Source: Trema orientale (Eukaryota; Streptophyta; Magnoliopsida; Rosales; Cannabaceae). From it: a DNA stretch of 64,000 bases. The notes under the pieces are model-generated. The model had not been told where the DNA came from. It made no database searches and was given only the letters and a program-made list of their open reading frames with translations. Shown here one piece after another: positions 24,604 through 36,150 of the stretch. The stretch is from contig JXTC01000071.1 in assembly GCA_002914845.1 (NCBI GenBank), positions 133,995-197,994 of the forward strand, in the 5' to 3' direction. The stretch's first letter is position 1. Every line of letters begins with the position of its first letter. The position numbers were made by a program, and so were the translations under genes.

Positions 24604-24972
24604 GAGTCTATTTGGAATGATTTTTAGAAGCTGCTTTTTAGTTTCTTGAGCCCAAATGCAGCTTCTGAGTTTGTTTGGGTGAAACATCATAAAAATTTTT
24701 GAGCTCTGAAAACTCTTCCAAAGAAAATCAAACTCATGTGGCTTCTCTAAGAAAAGCTTCAAAATAAATATAGAAATTTTTTGTTTTGGGTTTTAATGAA
24801 CATTTATATTTCTATATTTTGCATTATTTAAATAAATGACAAAAAATTACCATTTAGATCATAAAATTAAAATTTCAAATATATCATCCAAATAGTATAC
24901 TAAAAATTATGACTTTAACTTCTTTTCTTCTACAGCATAAAAGCAAAAGTAAAAACGATATCAAACGAGCCC
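24604..24972. mobile_element. MITE with Tourist-like ends
   Basis: Left end GAGTCTATTTGGAATGATTT and the reverse complement of the right end GGGCTCGTTTGATATCGTTT are imperfect inverted repeats differing mostly by transitions. AAT flanks both ends (24601-24603 and 24973-24975). The inside is non-coding. The superfamily is inferred from the end sequence and the 3-bp duplication. Confidence 0.55.
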
Positions 24973-25024
24973 AATAATGTGTCATAGTAAGGAAGTAACA
25001 CATGTACTTTTAACCAATTACAGC

Positions 25025-25750
25025 TAAAGACATCAGTTGGGCTAACACGAGGGCAGGACATGAAAAAATATGTGCCGAGTACGGTACGACATGAGGTCAC
25101 TTTAGGCCGTACTAAGTACGATACGAGGTGTTTGGTTATGCTGGGCTCTATTTTTGAGTACACAGCACGACACAACCTTGGGCACGAGCACGGCACAAGC
25201 ACGAAACGACCCAAAAAGCATGAAAAGTACGACTCCAAGTACTTTAAAAAATATTTATTTTTATTTGTTATATTATTTATATTTACAAATTTTGTATGTC
25301 TTTTTAGTTTTTGCTATTAATAAACTTACTTTTGTTATTCTTTCTTTTAAAAATAATTTTATATTAGTAATTTTTAATTGAATATTTTTTTGAAATATAT
25401 ATTACTATTTCTATTATTATTTTAAATCAAAATATAATTTTGATTAAATATTTTTTAAAAATTCATAAAATATGAACTGTCACAACTATTTAATATGTCG
25501 ACCGAAGTTGGGCATAAAGAGATGCTAGCACGTAGGGCTCACTATATTCGGCACGATAAGGGCTTAGCATGACACAAATACGCCACTAGATGTGCATGTG
25601 CCTGTAGGCCGTGTCGAGCCTAAAATTTTGACTTGGACCAACACGAGTATAATACGATGTTTTATTGTACTATACTAAATACGACACGAAGTACGAGTAA
25701 ATTTATCTTTTATACTAGACCAGCACGACACAACTCATTTAACATCTCTA
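25025..25750. mobile_element. Non-autonomous hAT-type element, GCACGA-rich
   Basis: Inverted ends are weak (TAAAGACATCAG at left; TAGAGATGTTAAATGAG as reverse complement of the right), but the flanks ATTACAGC (25017-25024) and ATTACGGC (25751-25758) form a seven-of-eight match. Both subterminal regions carry repeated GCACGACACAA / TACGACACGA words around an AT-rich centre. This parallels the GGCC-rich hAT elements at 13942 and 19383 with a different word. Confidence 0.7.
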
Positions 25751-26087
25751 ATTACGGCTAATACATTAAAGAAAAAAATCAAATCTACTGTTCAATTTTA
25801 ATATTAAAAAAATAGAAAAGAAATAACTGCCAAAATCAGAAAAGACAAAAGAATTAAAAATGTATAAAAAAGAATTAAGCCTATGTACATTGGGGCTTCT
25901 ATACATAGAGTTATATGAATTATTAAGCGCATAACAAAAATAATAATAAATAAATTAGAAAAAATATGAAACGTCTCGTACTCACGACCCATGCACATTG
26001 ATGCTTCTATACATATAGATATAAATATATGAATTATCAAGCGCATAAAAAAATAATAAATTCGAAAAATAACGGAGAATTTGCACT
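25751..26087. repeat. Two-copy direct repeat, ~105-bp period
   Basis: TGTACATTGGGGCTTCTATAC...AATTATTAAGCGCATAA at about 25885-25945 recurs as TGCACATTGATGCTTCTATAC...GAATTATCAAGCGCATAA at about 25992-26048. No gene. Confidence 0.7.
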
Positions 26088-26850
26088 TAGGGGGTGTACA
26101 AAACACTTGTAATGAAAAATAAAATTCACTCATTAATATTTTCAAAATTAACTCTCACTGATATGTCACATATTAAAATTACTTGTATACCTTATTTCTC
26201 TAATAAACTTGAAACTACTTTAGTCACATATTAAAATTACTTGTATACCTTATTTCTCTAATAAACATGAAACTACTTTAGTCACCACTATCGGTCATGA
26301 TCCTAACCCCGATGGCGGTACCTCTGCTAGACTAGGGTCGAAAAACTTTGACCATGGTCGAACTTGTTTGACAGCCTCTCCTGGTTGTTCCGATCATTTT
26401 TCAACTAGTGACCGAAAATTTTGACCAGAATCGAACCACTGTTCGGTCATAGTCGAACAATTCGACTAGGGTCGAAGCTATCAATCAAAAAATTTTGATC
26501 GACTTAAACCACTATTCGACCATAGTGAAACAATTCGACTGGGGTCGAAGCCAATGGTCGAAAATTTTTGACTAGTGTTTGACTGACGTTCGATCGTAGT
26601 CGAATAATTTCGACTCTGGTCGAATATGATCGGCCGCCTTCTCGGCACCACCTTCGTCACTTTTGATTTTTTTGACTTGGTCGAAAATATTCAACTATAG
26701 TCAAATTAGGAGTAATTTTAAAACTTCAAAATATTCATTAAACGACACGACAATAACATTCCTACTTTTGTAAATAATTTATAGGTTGTCCTTCCTTTCA
26801 TCATATATACTAAAAGAGAGTCAAAGTGATAATCCCCAAAAATAATGAAA
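26088..26850 (-). mobile_element. GTCGAA-rich repeat family, copy 2 (inverted)
   Basis: Reverse complement of the family at 18520, with a longer centre containing additional TTCGAC/GTCGAA units and a 60-bp tandem duplication near one end (26164-26223 and 26224-26283, core TATTAAAATTACTTGTATAC). The two copies agree outside the repeat array, so the array length has changed since they separated. Confidence 0.65.
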
Positions 26851-27564
26851 CAGTCCATACTCACGAATTACCCGTAGATTGCAATTGTGATCTCAAAAGA
26901 TACAGTTGAAGTGGCTGCTATTTTTGTGAGCCTTACTACAAGTAAAATAACCAAATATTACAAAAACAAGACATAAAAACAGAAAAATCTACAAAGAAGC
27001 ACAAATCTGGAACCACATCTACTCGAGAAATGAGGCACATTCGTTTTTTTAGTATATACTATAGACTAATTGATTGAGCACGTGCCTTAGCCTGTGCTTG
27101 TTGTCATGTTCATCTTATTGATAAAAGTTGCTAAAAAAACATAAAATCTAAATAAATATATGTTAATTTGTGATCTACACATGCTTCAAATATTGAGTTC
27201 TAAAGTTGAATTCCCTCACTCCAATATAATATATATATATATATAAATCAATTTAAACAAATATTATTATAAGAAAAATATAGATGTGCTCTTTTAATTT
27301 AGGAAACTGACCTTTTCTTTGAATAAGTTATTAATTGAAAAATAAATAAACATAATAAAAATTATAAAGTAGTATTTGAGAATTAACACTTGCACAAAAA
27401 TATAAAAAAAATTGATAAGCAATTGGAAAAAGGCCCATGTGCACATTCGGACCGTTCCTAATTGAATGCGAAAAAGAAAAGAAATAAAAGTAAAGGAAAT
27501 CAAAAAGAAAAATTACAATAAAAAATTACATAGTCGGAACTCTAACCAATCAATGTGCATAGAA
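26851..27564. other. Intergenic, nothing recognised
   Basis: AT-rich, with a TA run near 27226-27244. No gene or repeat found. Confidence 0.5.
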
Positions 27565-27719
27565 TAATGTTAGGGACACACATAATATACATACAAAATA
27601 TACATATGGTGAGCTACTCACATGCATAGTGATACCTTATTTCACCTTATTTCAAAAGTCATAAGTGATTAAAATTAATGACACATCATTGTGTGTATAT
27701 TTTGTGTCCCTAATATTAC
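27565..27719. mobile_element. Short MITE with GTTAGGGACAC-type ends
   Basis: Left end TAATGTTAGGGACACAC and right end GTGTCCCTAATATTA are inverted repeats ~155 bp apart, continuing inward as ATATACATACAAAATATA against TGTGTATATTTTGTG. Non-coding. Superfamily not determined. Confidence 0.65.
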
Positions 27720-27954
27720 CTGTGCAGATATTACGTGCCTAAAGCCAAGTCGTTCTTATTAGCTTATATTATTATTTATTTACAATGGGATTATAGTAAT
27801 TGTCAGTAGAAGAATGGTTAAAAATTTTGAGCATAAATACTTTCGGGAAAAACAAAAATTGAGTATAAAAGTATGACGTACTTTTCGTAATTAAAGAGTT
27901 GTATAATGGCCTATGTTTAGCTAAATAGGACAACTCCAAAAAAAAAAAAAATGT

Positions 27955-28160
27955 TGTATTGTTGGTGTAGTTAGTTAGAGAGATTGTTAGTAGTTAGTTA
28001 AGGTCATGTACAGGTGTGTCTGATTGTAGTTGATTCTGTTAAGAATCTGTTAGTTCCAGTTCAGTACTTAAGCTTGTATAACTCTGTTTTAGACAAGATA
28101 ATTCAATATGGTTAAGATCAGTTCTATCAAAATATCCTTTTCTCTATATTCTTAACACAC
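27955..28160 (+). mobile_element. Possible solo LTR (Copia/TRIM-like)
   Basis: About 190 bp that begins TGTTGGTGTAGTTAGTTAG and ends TATTCTTAACA, i.e. TG...CA termini, with an internal stretch typical of short plant LTRs (AGTACTTAAGCTTGTATAAC). No internal domain, no second LTR and no matching 5-bp flanks were found. Confidence 0.35.
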
Positions 28161-28851
28161 ATTAACACTGTTCATATCAGTAAATAAGCACATCAGATTC
28201 AACCAGTAGGATTGAAAATAAATAAATATAATCAACCATAAATAATGAAGCTAAACACATGAAAAGCATCAACAAATGGGTCTCGAAAACGATTAATAAT
28301 CATGTCGTATTGAACATTGGTTCATAATATTGGTTAAAGTGATATATACACACAAACCCGTTTCAAATATTTGCTAGTTACACCATAAAAAGCCGAAATA
28401 AAAACATGAAATGCATATTTCGGTATGTGAAAGTACCTTTAGGAGCAATTGCTCAAAACTCCTCCTTAAGCACTTCAACCTAATAGAATCAATTAAATAA
28501 AAGAATAAAGTGAACTGGGATAGTTGCAGATCCAATTGATCTTTATCAAGAAGAGAAGAAATGTTAATGGAAGATTATGAACCTTTAATGGCGTACCTGC
28601 AGCAGCAGCCGAAAGTTCGGGTTTTTCGCTGAAACGATGAACCTTGTGTTTTTTTCTTTTATAGACTCTGTTGGGCCAGGTTCTTTAAACAGAGTTCCTT
28701 TTGTTTTTTTTTTGGAAAAAATAAACCCAGCACCTTAAGTTTCGGCTTTTAATTTAGTCAAAAAAAAAAAAAAAAAGTTTCGGCTTTTAATGGGCTTCTA
28801 CAAAAATTAAAGCTTCCATTCAAAAAAAAAGAAGAAAAGAAGAACTATCGA
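28161..28851. other. Intergenic, nothing recognised
   Basis: No gene. A short direct repeat, GTTTCGGCTTTTAA, lies at about 28740 and 28778 around an A-run. A GCAGCAGCAGCCGAAAG patch near 28601 has codon-like composition but no exon structure I can support. Confidence 0.45.
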
Positions 28852-28854
28852 ATG

Positions 28855-29132
28855 GATAGCCCAGTGGTAAGGGGAAACATGGTTTGGTTTCGAGGAACAA
28901 GTGGTCTTTTCAGGATCTTAAATGTGAAGGTGATTTTTTTGTCTGCTCATCTCTCGATGAAGATTGACTGTAACTACACCCCCGACCACACCCCGTGTGA
29001 GTAAATTCCGCTAGCAACATCCAATAGGGCTAGGTGACATGCTCTACGAGGTAGGGCCCTCCAATTTAAGGCCTGCAGCGAACATTACTGTCAGTGTCTG
29101 AGAGGGCCTTTATTGTCACGCCAAAAAAAAAC
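28855..29132 (+). mobile_element. Putative tRNA-derived SINE
   Basis: The 5' part reads like a tRNA promoter: TAGCCCAGTGGT resembles the RNA polymerase III A box, and GGTTTCGAGGAAC about 25 bases later resembles a slightly broken B box. The body is GC-richer than its surroundings and ends in GTCACGCC followed by a short A run. Length (~275 bp) fits plant SINEs. Target duplications were not certain. Confidence 0.45.
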
Positions 29133-29179
29133 AAATGCAATACGTCAGTTGTTCCTTTTAAGAAAATTTTTCATCAAAA

Positions 29180-29950
29180 AAGAAAAAAAAAACATTTGAT
29201 CCATAATGATTCTTGGTTCTTTGTACTAGTCAATATTTGACAAGACTTTTAGAAAAGAGCAATTTGTGGTTGTTGTAGGTTGTCCTATTCGTCCAAAGGA
29301 GTAGTACTATAATAGTAGTAGTGACTAGTGAGCACTGAGAATGGGACTATGGGAGCCTTATGTAAATTTTTCATTTCTACGTCAATATTCGTGGTAATTA
29401 TGATAGTGATTTATTTATTTATTTTGTCGCAAAAGTCTGTGATTTGGAAGTAATTAATTGTACATGTGTGTTGAAATCATGTTTTCATATCTTTATCATC
29501 TTGTTATATATTGCTTCTTCTTTTTCTCTGTTTTTTTTTTTCCTCTTTGGGGACAACTTTAGGCTCTTATTGGAACTTGAATTTATGGAAGAATAGAAAA
29601 AAAAAAATAAAAAAAAAATTCAAGAGATTCTATTTTTTCTTCTTTAATTTGAAACAAAAATTATAGAAATTTTTTTCAAGAAAAATAAGAATTTGATTTG
29701 ATATTATTTTTAGTATATAGAATTTCGACACAAAAATTAAAAGTATCAAAATAAAGTTCTATAAATTTTTAAAAAAAATATATTTTCTTTTTTTTTTTTC
29801 ATGACTTTTTTCCTCTCAATTTTTTTTCCTTAAAAATTCAAATTCCAAACTTAGCCTTAGTAATTATCAACTTTGTTCAGTCAAATAAGTCTGATAAAAA
29901 AACATTATTTTTCAGTCATCATAATCATAAATTGCGAACAAGCACACTGT
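29180..29950. repeat. RBOH 3'-flank segment, copy 2
   Basis: Homologous to 10790-11390, starting right after the putative SINE at AACATTTGATCCATAATGAT. It ends with TCAGTCATCATAATCATAAA and is interrupted by a Tourist-like MITE at 29562-29856. Confidence 0.85.
29562..29856. mobile_element. Tourist-like (PIF/Harbinger) MITE
   Basis: A 295-bp insertion flanked by TTA on both sides (29559-29561 and 29857-29859). Ends are GGCTCTTATTGGAA and, as reverse complement, GGCTAAGTTTGGAA. Copy 1 of the surrounding repeat (about 11290-11300) reads ACTTTAGTAATTATCAA straight across the site, confirming the insertion and its 3-bp duplication. Confidence 0.85.
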
Positions 29951-30014
29951 TAAAAGTTTCATCAGTCTTCAATATTAATACTTGGCTTAGTGTGATTAAA
30001 AAAAAAATACATGA

Positions 30015-31292
30015 CAGATATATATCTATTGATACATTAATATTTTTTTTATATATTTACCTTTCAACTAAACCATTAATTATGTATATCCGTTTCCTAA
30101 TTAAATAGGTGAATCAGAGGGGAAAAAAAATTAAATAGGTGAATGGATCGATTTGAAAAGAAGAGAGAGAATCCCTTAAAAAAAAAAAAAAAAAAAGAAA
30201 GAGAATACCCCACCATATAAAAAAGTTGAAAGAAGAAACATTTTTTTATACACGAAAAGAATAAACTTTAATAAGGACAATTCTAACATAAGGGCCTCAG
30301 TTTTCTCGCATGCGATAGGAGACTAATTTGTGGCCATTGGATTAGCGTACAGTGGCTCAGATTTCAGGATGTGGGCCCAATTGTAATTGCAGACCGACCC
30401 ATCCTTCACAAAACAAAAAAATTCACAAAAATTCTAAGTTGGACTAGTAATTTAAACTCTCAAATGGGATAACCAGAAGAGCTTCAATAGTACCTTGTAA
30501 GCACCAACGTAAAACTCATTCCCCAACATGTCTTGTATCATCCCCCGGAATCGAACCAGAGTATTGGTCTGAATCCATCTTATACTTTTGTGATCCAGAA
30601 TTGGAACCTAAAATTATTTGCCAATAGGCAGCATTAAACAATAAACGTTAATTTTTTGGGATTGGGTCTGAATCCCCGAATTAAGAACAAAATACCCCAA
30701 AAAACCTAGGGTTTCCAAAGACGTTAATACAGAAGCCATTAATGGGAATTTTTGAGAGGAGAGTGGGAACCTGAGAGAGGCCATTCTGATCGGAGAGGAA
30801 GTGGCGGAAGACATCGAGGGCGCCCCAGTCGGCGCCGGAGAAGGAGGCAGGGTCGGCGCCGGAAGCTATGGGCCCACATCCTGAAATCTGAGCCACTGTA
30901 CGCTAATCCAATAGCCACAAATTAGTCTCCTATTGCATGCGAGAAAACTGAGGCCCTTATGTTAGAATTGTCCTTGATTCATAATGATTCTTGGTTCTTT
31001 TATACCAGCCAATATTTGACAAGACTTTAGAAAAGTAATGAAAGCAATTTGTGGCTGTGGTGGGTTGTCCTATTGGTAAAGTAGTAGTACTGTACTAGTA
31101 GTAGTGACTAGTGAGAATGAGAGGCACTGGTAAGTGCCAATAATTGATCGGTTGTCTTGCAGTGCTCCAAATAGATACAGCAGCTAATTTTCACCTCCAC
31201 CCAATTGCATATACTTTATGAATACTTTCTGCTTTTCTTCTGTAATTTTTTCATTTCTACATCAATATTACTGTGAATTAGAAGTAATTAAT
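30015..31292. repeat. RBOH 3'-flank segment, copy 3
   Basis: Homologous to 10635-11125 (AACTAAACCATTAATTATG, then GTTGAAAGAAGAAACATTT, then after the insertion CAATATTTGACAAGACTTTA and TAATTGATCGGTTGTCTTGC). Interrupted by the long-TIR element at 30273-30975. Confidence 0.85.
30273..30975. mobile_element. Mutator-like element with ~100-bp TIRs, possible Pack-MULE
   Basis: The left 103 bases (30273-30375) and the right ~106 (30870-30975) are near-perfect inverted repeats, starting AAGGACAATTCTAACATAAG. The ~490-bp inside has GC-rich, exon-like sequence on the - strand (about 30770-30870, encoding a phrase like GADPASFSGADWG) followed by an AG|GT donor-like site. This suggests a captured host-gene fragment, whose source I do not recognise. 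About 28 further non-homologous bases (30245-30272) separate the left TIR from the surrounding duplicate. Confidence 0.7.
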
Positions 31293-32385
31293 TGTACATC
31301 TGTTTTTTTTTTCCCTTTGGGAAAAAGATTTATTGAAAAACTTTCTTTTTTCTGGAAAAAGGAGTTTACTAGCCAGCCAAAAAGAGAATGGTAGCCACGT
31401 CGGGATCTACCTGGATCTATCTAAAGAATCAAGATCGAAGGACCCAGGTGACAAGGGTACGGGCCGATCTATTGTACGTTTGCGGAATCTAGCAAGCTTT
31501 TTTTTTTAAGGAAAATATTTTCATTAATAATAAAAGGAGAGTACGATACTCATAAAAGAATTTTTTGATTACAATGTAGACAATTACTAAAAATTAATAT
31601 TGTACACTGAGATTTTGGCGAAATCAATTCATGAGGAGGGGATTTATGCAGATCACCATTGGTATGTGCTTCAATAGAGCTCTACGCTTCAGCGGTTGGC
31701 TCGTTGCGACCCTCCCTTCGACATTCATTGTTGGCGTCCCTTGCTTCTTATCAAAAAATTACATAAGGATAAATACTATTTGATACACGATATAGATCTG
31801 AACAGATCTAGTAAGAAACCACCATAGATCTAGATCAAGGTGGAATAAAACAACAAAAATATAAATAAACACTACAAATCACCACTGATTTAGATTTGGG
31901 GTATCAAAACCATTCTACATCTAGAACTAGGAGAAAAACTACCTCCCTATATAGGAGAATTATTTAACAATACTGCTAAAAATATGAAAGAAAATTGTAA
32001 AAAGCTTCATACCGGAGAGAGGGAAGACCCCCCTTCCTGATGGAAGAGGCACATGTTAATGGAGGAGAGCTGCTACTAGTGAAAGAATTCTGAGGGGAAG
32101 AGAAACCTCAAATCTAGAAAGAAGCGACTCCGACTCTGACTCTCTCTCTCTAACTCCTCAGTGTTGAAAAACAAGTTAAAAAGACTTTGGTGGCCACATG
32201 GGGGCACCTCCCATAAAGCAAAAGTGCCAGACCATTTAGATGATAGTCATTTTGCTCCTATACGAGCAGAGCAACTCATTATCCTGAGAATCCAAAACAC
32301 ATTATAAGTAGAAGATGTTAAAAGGAAAATAAAATTAAAATAAATATGTGACTATGTGAGAGGCACCAAGAAGGGGGATTGATAA
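31293..32385. other. Repeat-derived region, possible LINE tails
   Basis: No gene. Around 31320-31380 and 31500-31560 the - strand reads like LINE 3' ends (AATAAATCTTTTTCCC; TTATTATTAATGAAAATATT then an A run). Nearby, a GATCTA-rich stretch (31780-31900) and a CT run (32143-32152) occur. No reverse transcriptase domain is visible. Confidence 0.35.
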
Positions 32386-33297
32386 CTCTATAAAAATAGA
32401 GTTATTTATGTTCTTTTACTTATATATTTTGTGTGTTTTTGAGTAATTTTAGTTTAATTTAGGTTATTTATAGTTAATTTGATTTTTAGTATTTAGATGA
32501 AATTTTATTTAATTTTATTAGCTTCTAGGTATTTAATTTAATTTAGTTTAGTTTTTAGATAATTTAAGTAATTTTATTTTTAATTAGTTTAATTATTTAG
32601 ATTTAATTTTATTGAATTTTAGTTTACTTTAGATTTAACGAGTGTTCCGGGGTGCTTTTTTTTGTGATTGGATTAGGAAAAAATTAATTAAGCATAAGAA
32701 TACTTAATTAATTATAAGCAAGAGAATTAGAAAATGGAGAAAATGATGTGGAAAATTGTAGCAATACAATTCCACGTATCAGAAAATTATCGGCGCCTTT
32801 GACAGCTCAACCTGCAAATAAACAGGTGTGGGTGGTTTCAATAACCATCACCACGTGTTAGATAGTCAGTGTTTCTAACACAGGTGATACCAACCATATG
32901 GTCAGAAACAAATAAAAAGATAATTAGTTTTTCTGACACAGGTAATTCCAGCCATTTGGTCAGAAATATAAATAAACGACATTGAAAATAAATAATTAGA
33001 AAATTAGATCTTTGACAGAGGTGGTGATTCCAACTATTTTCTCAAAGATAAAAGAAAATAAAAGTAGTACTAAATTTAACGTGAACGGTTGCAAACAAGG
33101 ATCGTATACGCTACAACTCAACTTGCTAAACAACTCAGAATCACGGGTCTACGAATATTTAAAGTGCAGAATTTAAATGTTAGCACAATATATATATAGT
33201 CAGCACCCTATAAATATTTAGAACAATAGAAAATAATGGGTTAGTAGCTCAATATTCCTAAAATCTGCTTAGAAGAAATAGAAGTGATAATAATAAT
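32386..33297. other. LTR-like AT-rich tract with CAGAAA-type tandem units
   Basis: Starts TGATAACTCTATAAAAATAG, a phrase like the start of some plant Gypsy LTRs, and continues with long TTTAATTTAG-rich low-complexity DNA (32440-32640). At 32860-33060 a ~75-bp unit (TCTGACACAGGT, then CCA, then a word like TGGTCAGAAA) is repeated about three times with divergence. No coding domain found. Confidence 0.4.
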
Positions 33298-33470
33298 AGG
33301 GCGCGTCTACAGTAGGGGCGCCCCTACGTAAGGCCCTGTCTATTCACCGTTGGATAGGAATCTGTATATAAATAGATTCTCCACAGATTCCCGTTATTCT
33401 CCACAGATTCCCATCCAACGATAATTAAGGCATGACCCTACGTAGGGACGCCCCTACCGTAGCCATCTCC
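33298..33470. mobile_element. MITE with palindromic GGGGCGCCCCTACG ends, inside an AAT microsatellite
   Basis: Left end GCGTCTACAGTAGGGGCG and the reverse complement of the right, GGCTACGGTAGGGGCG, are inverted repeats. The inside has a 17-bp direct repeat (TCTCCACAGATTCCC). ATAATA lies on the left and a longer run of (ATA)n on the right (33471-33512), so the element seems to have landed in a trinucleotide repeat. Confidence 0.65.
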
Positions 33471-33512
<42 letters not shown>

Positions 33513-34149
33513 GTGTTATATATTTATATACGGGTATATACGTACTGGTGATGAAGGGAATTGGTAAAAGAAATGATATGTCCTTAATTTGTTGTGACGT
33601 TCACAGGTAGTTTCCAAAAGGAATTAATGGTAAAATTGATGCATGGAGGTGAAGTAATAGAAAGAGAGAAAGTTTCGAGTGATAGACTAAAAGAAAGAAA
33701 AAGGTTGATGTGACAAAAACATGGCAGCAATTTGTAAAGAGAGAAATATGTATATATCTTTGTATTGATTGGTGTTAGAACCGAAAAAGTGGAGAAGAAG
33801 AAGGCAATTAATTGGTTTCAGATGGAAAAATGAATTGATGAGGTAAAGAAAGAGAACAAGTGGAGTTTTTGGTTTCGACAGAGGACAAAAAGAAGCTTTT
33901 CTATATTCAATTGATAGCTCATTAAAGACAGTTTATCATCCTATTGATCTGAGTTCTATTTACAAGACTTTAAAGCCTTTATATAGGCATACATCAAGCG
34001 GTGAAGTGAAAATAGGTGTCTTGTGTGGCTGACACATCCTATGCAAGGTGTCTTCCTCTAGTATGAAGTAATTGGAGATCTTGACACTTAATAAGCGGTG
34101 TCTTGCAATTAGCCAGAGTAAATAAAGCTGGACACTTCAAGCTTGAGGA
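33513..34149. other. Intergenic; Helitron 3' end probably lies here
   Basis: No gene recognised. The decayed Helitron on the - strand must end (CTRR with a hairpin) between here and about 34150, but I could not fix the site. Confidence 0.4.
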
Positions 34150-36150
34150 TGAGGTCCAGTATTAGCCTATTTCAGCAATGGTTGATGGTGCTGGAAGTGG
34201 CAATGTGGTGAATTCATCATCATCAAATATTTTTGACACGATTGTGTCAATTAAAGCTCCTCTCATTCTGAAATGAACTTGAAATTTTTTTGATTATCCG
34301 CATAATTGCTCGATTACTGGTGGTAATATTGTTGGATCAGTCTAGCCTTTCTCTATTGTTAATATCGAGCAGAGTTTTTTTATCAAAACTTGAGCTGCTT
34401 TCCCGAATATTGTGATGAGAGTGAATTCCGTTTCATCTTGAATTCTGGTATTTAATTTATACCTGTTGAAACAATAATGTGAAAGAAGAATTTAGTATAA
34501 AAAATAAGTAGAAATATTTTGATTAATGTTTGGTGTTATAAACTATTTTTTTTTATAAGCGGACTAATTAAAGAAATATTAATATAAATTATTTAATTAT
34601 ATGTTTTACCATGGAGTTGGGATTGATGTTAGATGACCGTGTGTGTCACATCACCATCCACTTCCTGCTTCACGGACTTGTCTTGAACATTGGTGGCAAG
34701 AATTATAGTACCAATCTTGATGTGTTTCAAATTTAAATATTGTTGCTTTCACCGTGAATTCGATACCCTGAAGGTAAAAAAAATATTTGGCATTAGTTTA
34801 GGTTATAATTTGGAATGACGTTTTTATTAATATTATTATATTTATGTTAACCTGTTGAGTTAGCTGATCTAGTTCTTTTAGTTTTGCAATTATTTTTCTG
34901 TTTTGTAATTTTTGCTGCTCTAGTGATTGTCTTTCTGTTGGAATAGGAGCTAGAAGAAATTCAGTATGTTGTATTGTGTGTTGAAACCTGAGTAATAAAT
35001 TAATAAGAAAAGTATCAATATTTAATTAAGATAACTGCGATAAGTTTTTTCTTTTTAATTCAAAGGAGTATAAAAGCTAATTATTACCTTGTTTTTAATG
35101 CATTAGCTTCTGGTATGTCTATGTACATATAATATATTATTGCACCTGTACTTGCAATATATATTTCCTATTCGGCACAAAAGTTTATATTAGTTAATAT
35201 ATCATTTTAAAGAAGTGAGTAATTTTAATATAAAGGTAAAATATAGTTATTGGTTACCTAGATATTGTTTTACTATCATAGATATAAAGATAGTTATGAC
35301 TGGTTCCTCCATAGTATTTATAATATCCATGTTAAATTATTTTGCCGTTTCACCCCATAAAGTAATCTGTAGTTTTTCACTCCTGTAGTTCAGACAAAAC
35401 AATATTAAAGTATGATCAAAATACAAAATGATTTTTTTTTTAATATGTGAATGCTAATAATAAATGAATTACTTACCTGATGTTTTGTATTGTCAACGTT
35501 CGCCTTGGTGTCATTTTTCCCTTGATCTCTATCTCTTTCGAGTAAAATTTAAATAATTGTTAGTACGTGTTATTTAGGTAATAATATTATAATTAGCAAT
35601 ACCTGATAAGATGTCATGGATATCTATTCTTATAGGTAATTGATTAAAATCTATGAAATAGAATTTATGCATCGGAATGTTTATTGTTAAGACTGTTATT
35701 AGAGCAAAAGACGTTACTCTGGAAAACTGAAGCATCGCAGTATGAGAACAACTCTGTATCTCGGTTTATTTGGTGCGACATTAAAATTGCTGATTCGATA
35801 TACTTGTCTTTCAGTTATTTGTTGTGAAATATGATCAGCATCTCGAGCTTTTATTGTTCCATGGATTGCTTCGTGCTACGTTTTAGAAAAAATTATTTGA
35901 TTATTACATAGTATTGTATAATGCTAAATAATAAGAGGTATATGTATTAATTATAGTAAGTTATGATATGATATAATGTCGTGTGATATAACGTAATCTA
36001 ATACTATTATTTTTACCTCGTGATCAACTAAAACACAATCCAGACTTATTAGACGTCCGGTCGTGTAATCATTATTATACCATAGTCTGATGATACGAGC
36101 TTCGATTGCTCCGTAAGTTTCGTTTGGCTTGAGATCGTATAGGTGTTACC
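34150..36150 (-). pseudogene. Helitron RPA70-like protein, degenerate
   Basis: Discontinuous - strand segments match replication protein A large-subunit OB folds. One near 36000-36150 reads LYDLKPNETYGAIEARIIRLW, close to the N-terminal DNA-binding domain of plant RPA1-like proteins. One near 34640-34760 contains YYNSCHQCSRQV, the zinc-ribbon Cys-x2-Cys of the C-terminal domain. One near 34250-34460 reads RIQDETEFTLITIFGKAA, the continuation of that domain. Frameshifts and stops separate them and introns are likely. Helitron-encoded RPA is thought to protect single-stranded DNA during rolling-circle transposition. Confidence 0.75.

Noticed and set aside
25060..25320. 86-residue frame in the GCACGA-rich region
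   Set aside because: Lies inside a non-autonomous hAT element; its codons come from repeated subterminal words.
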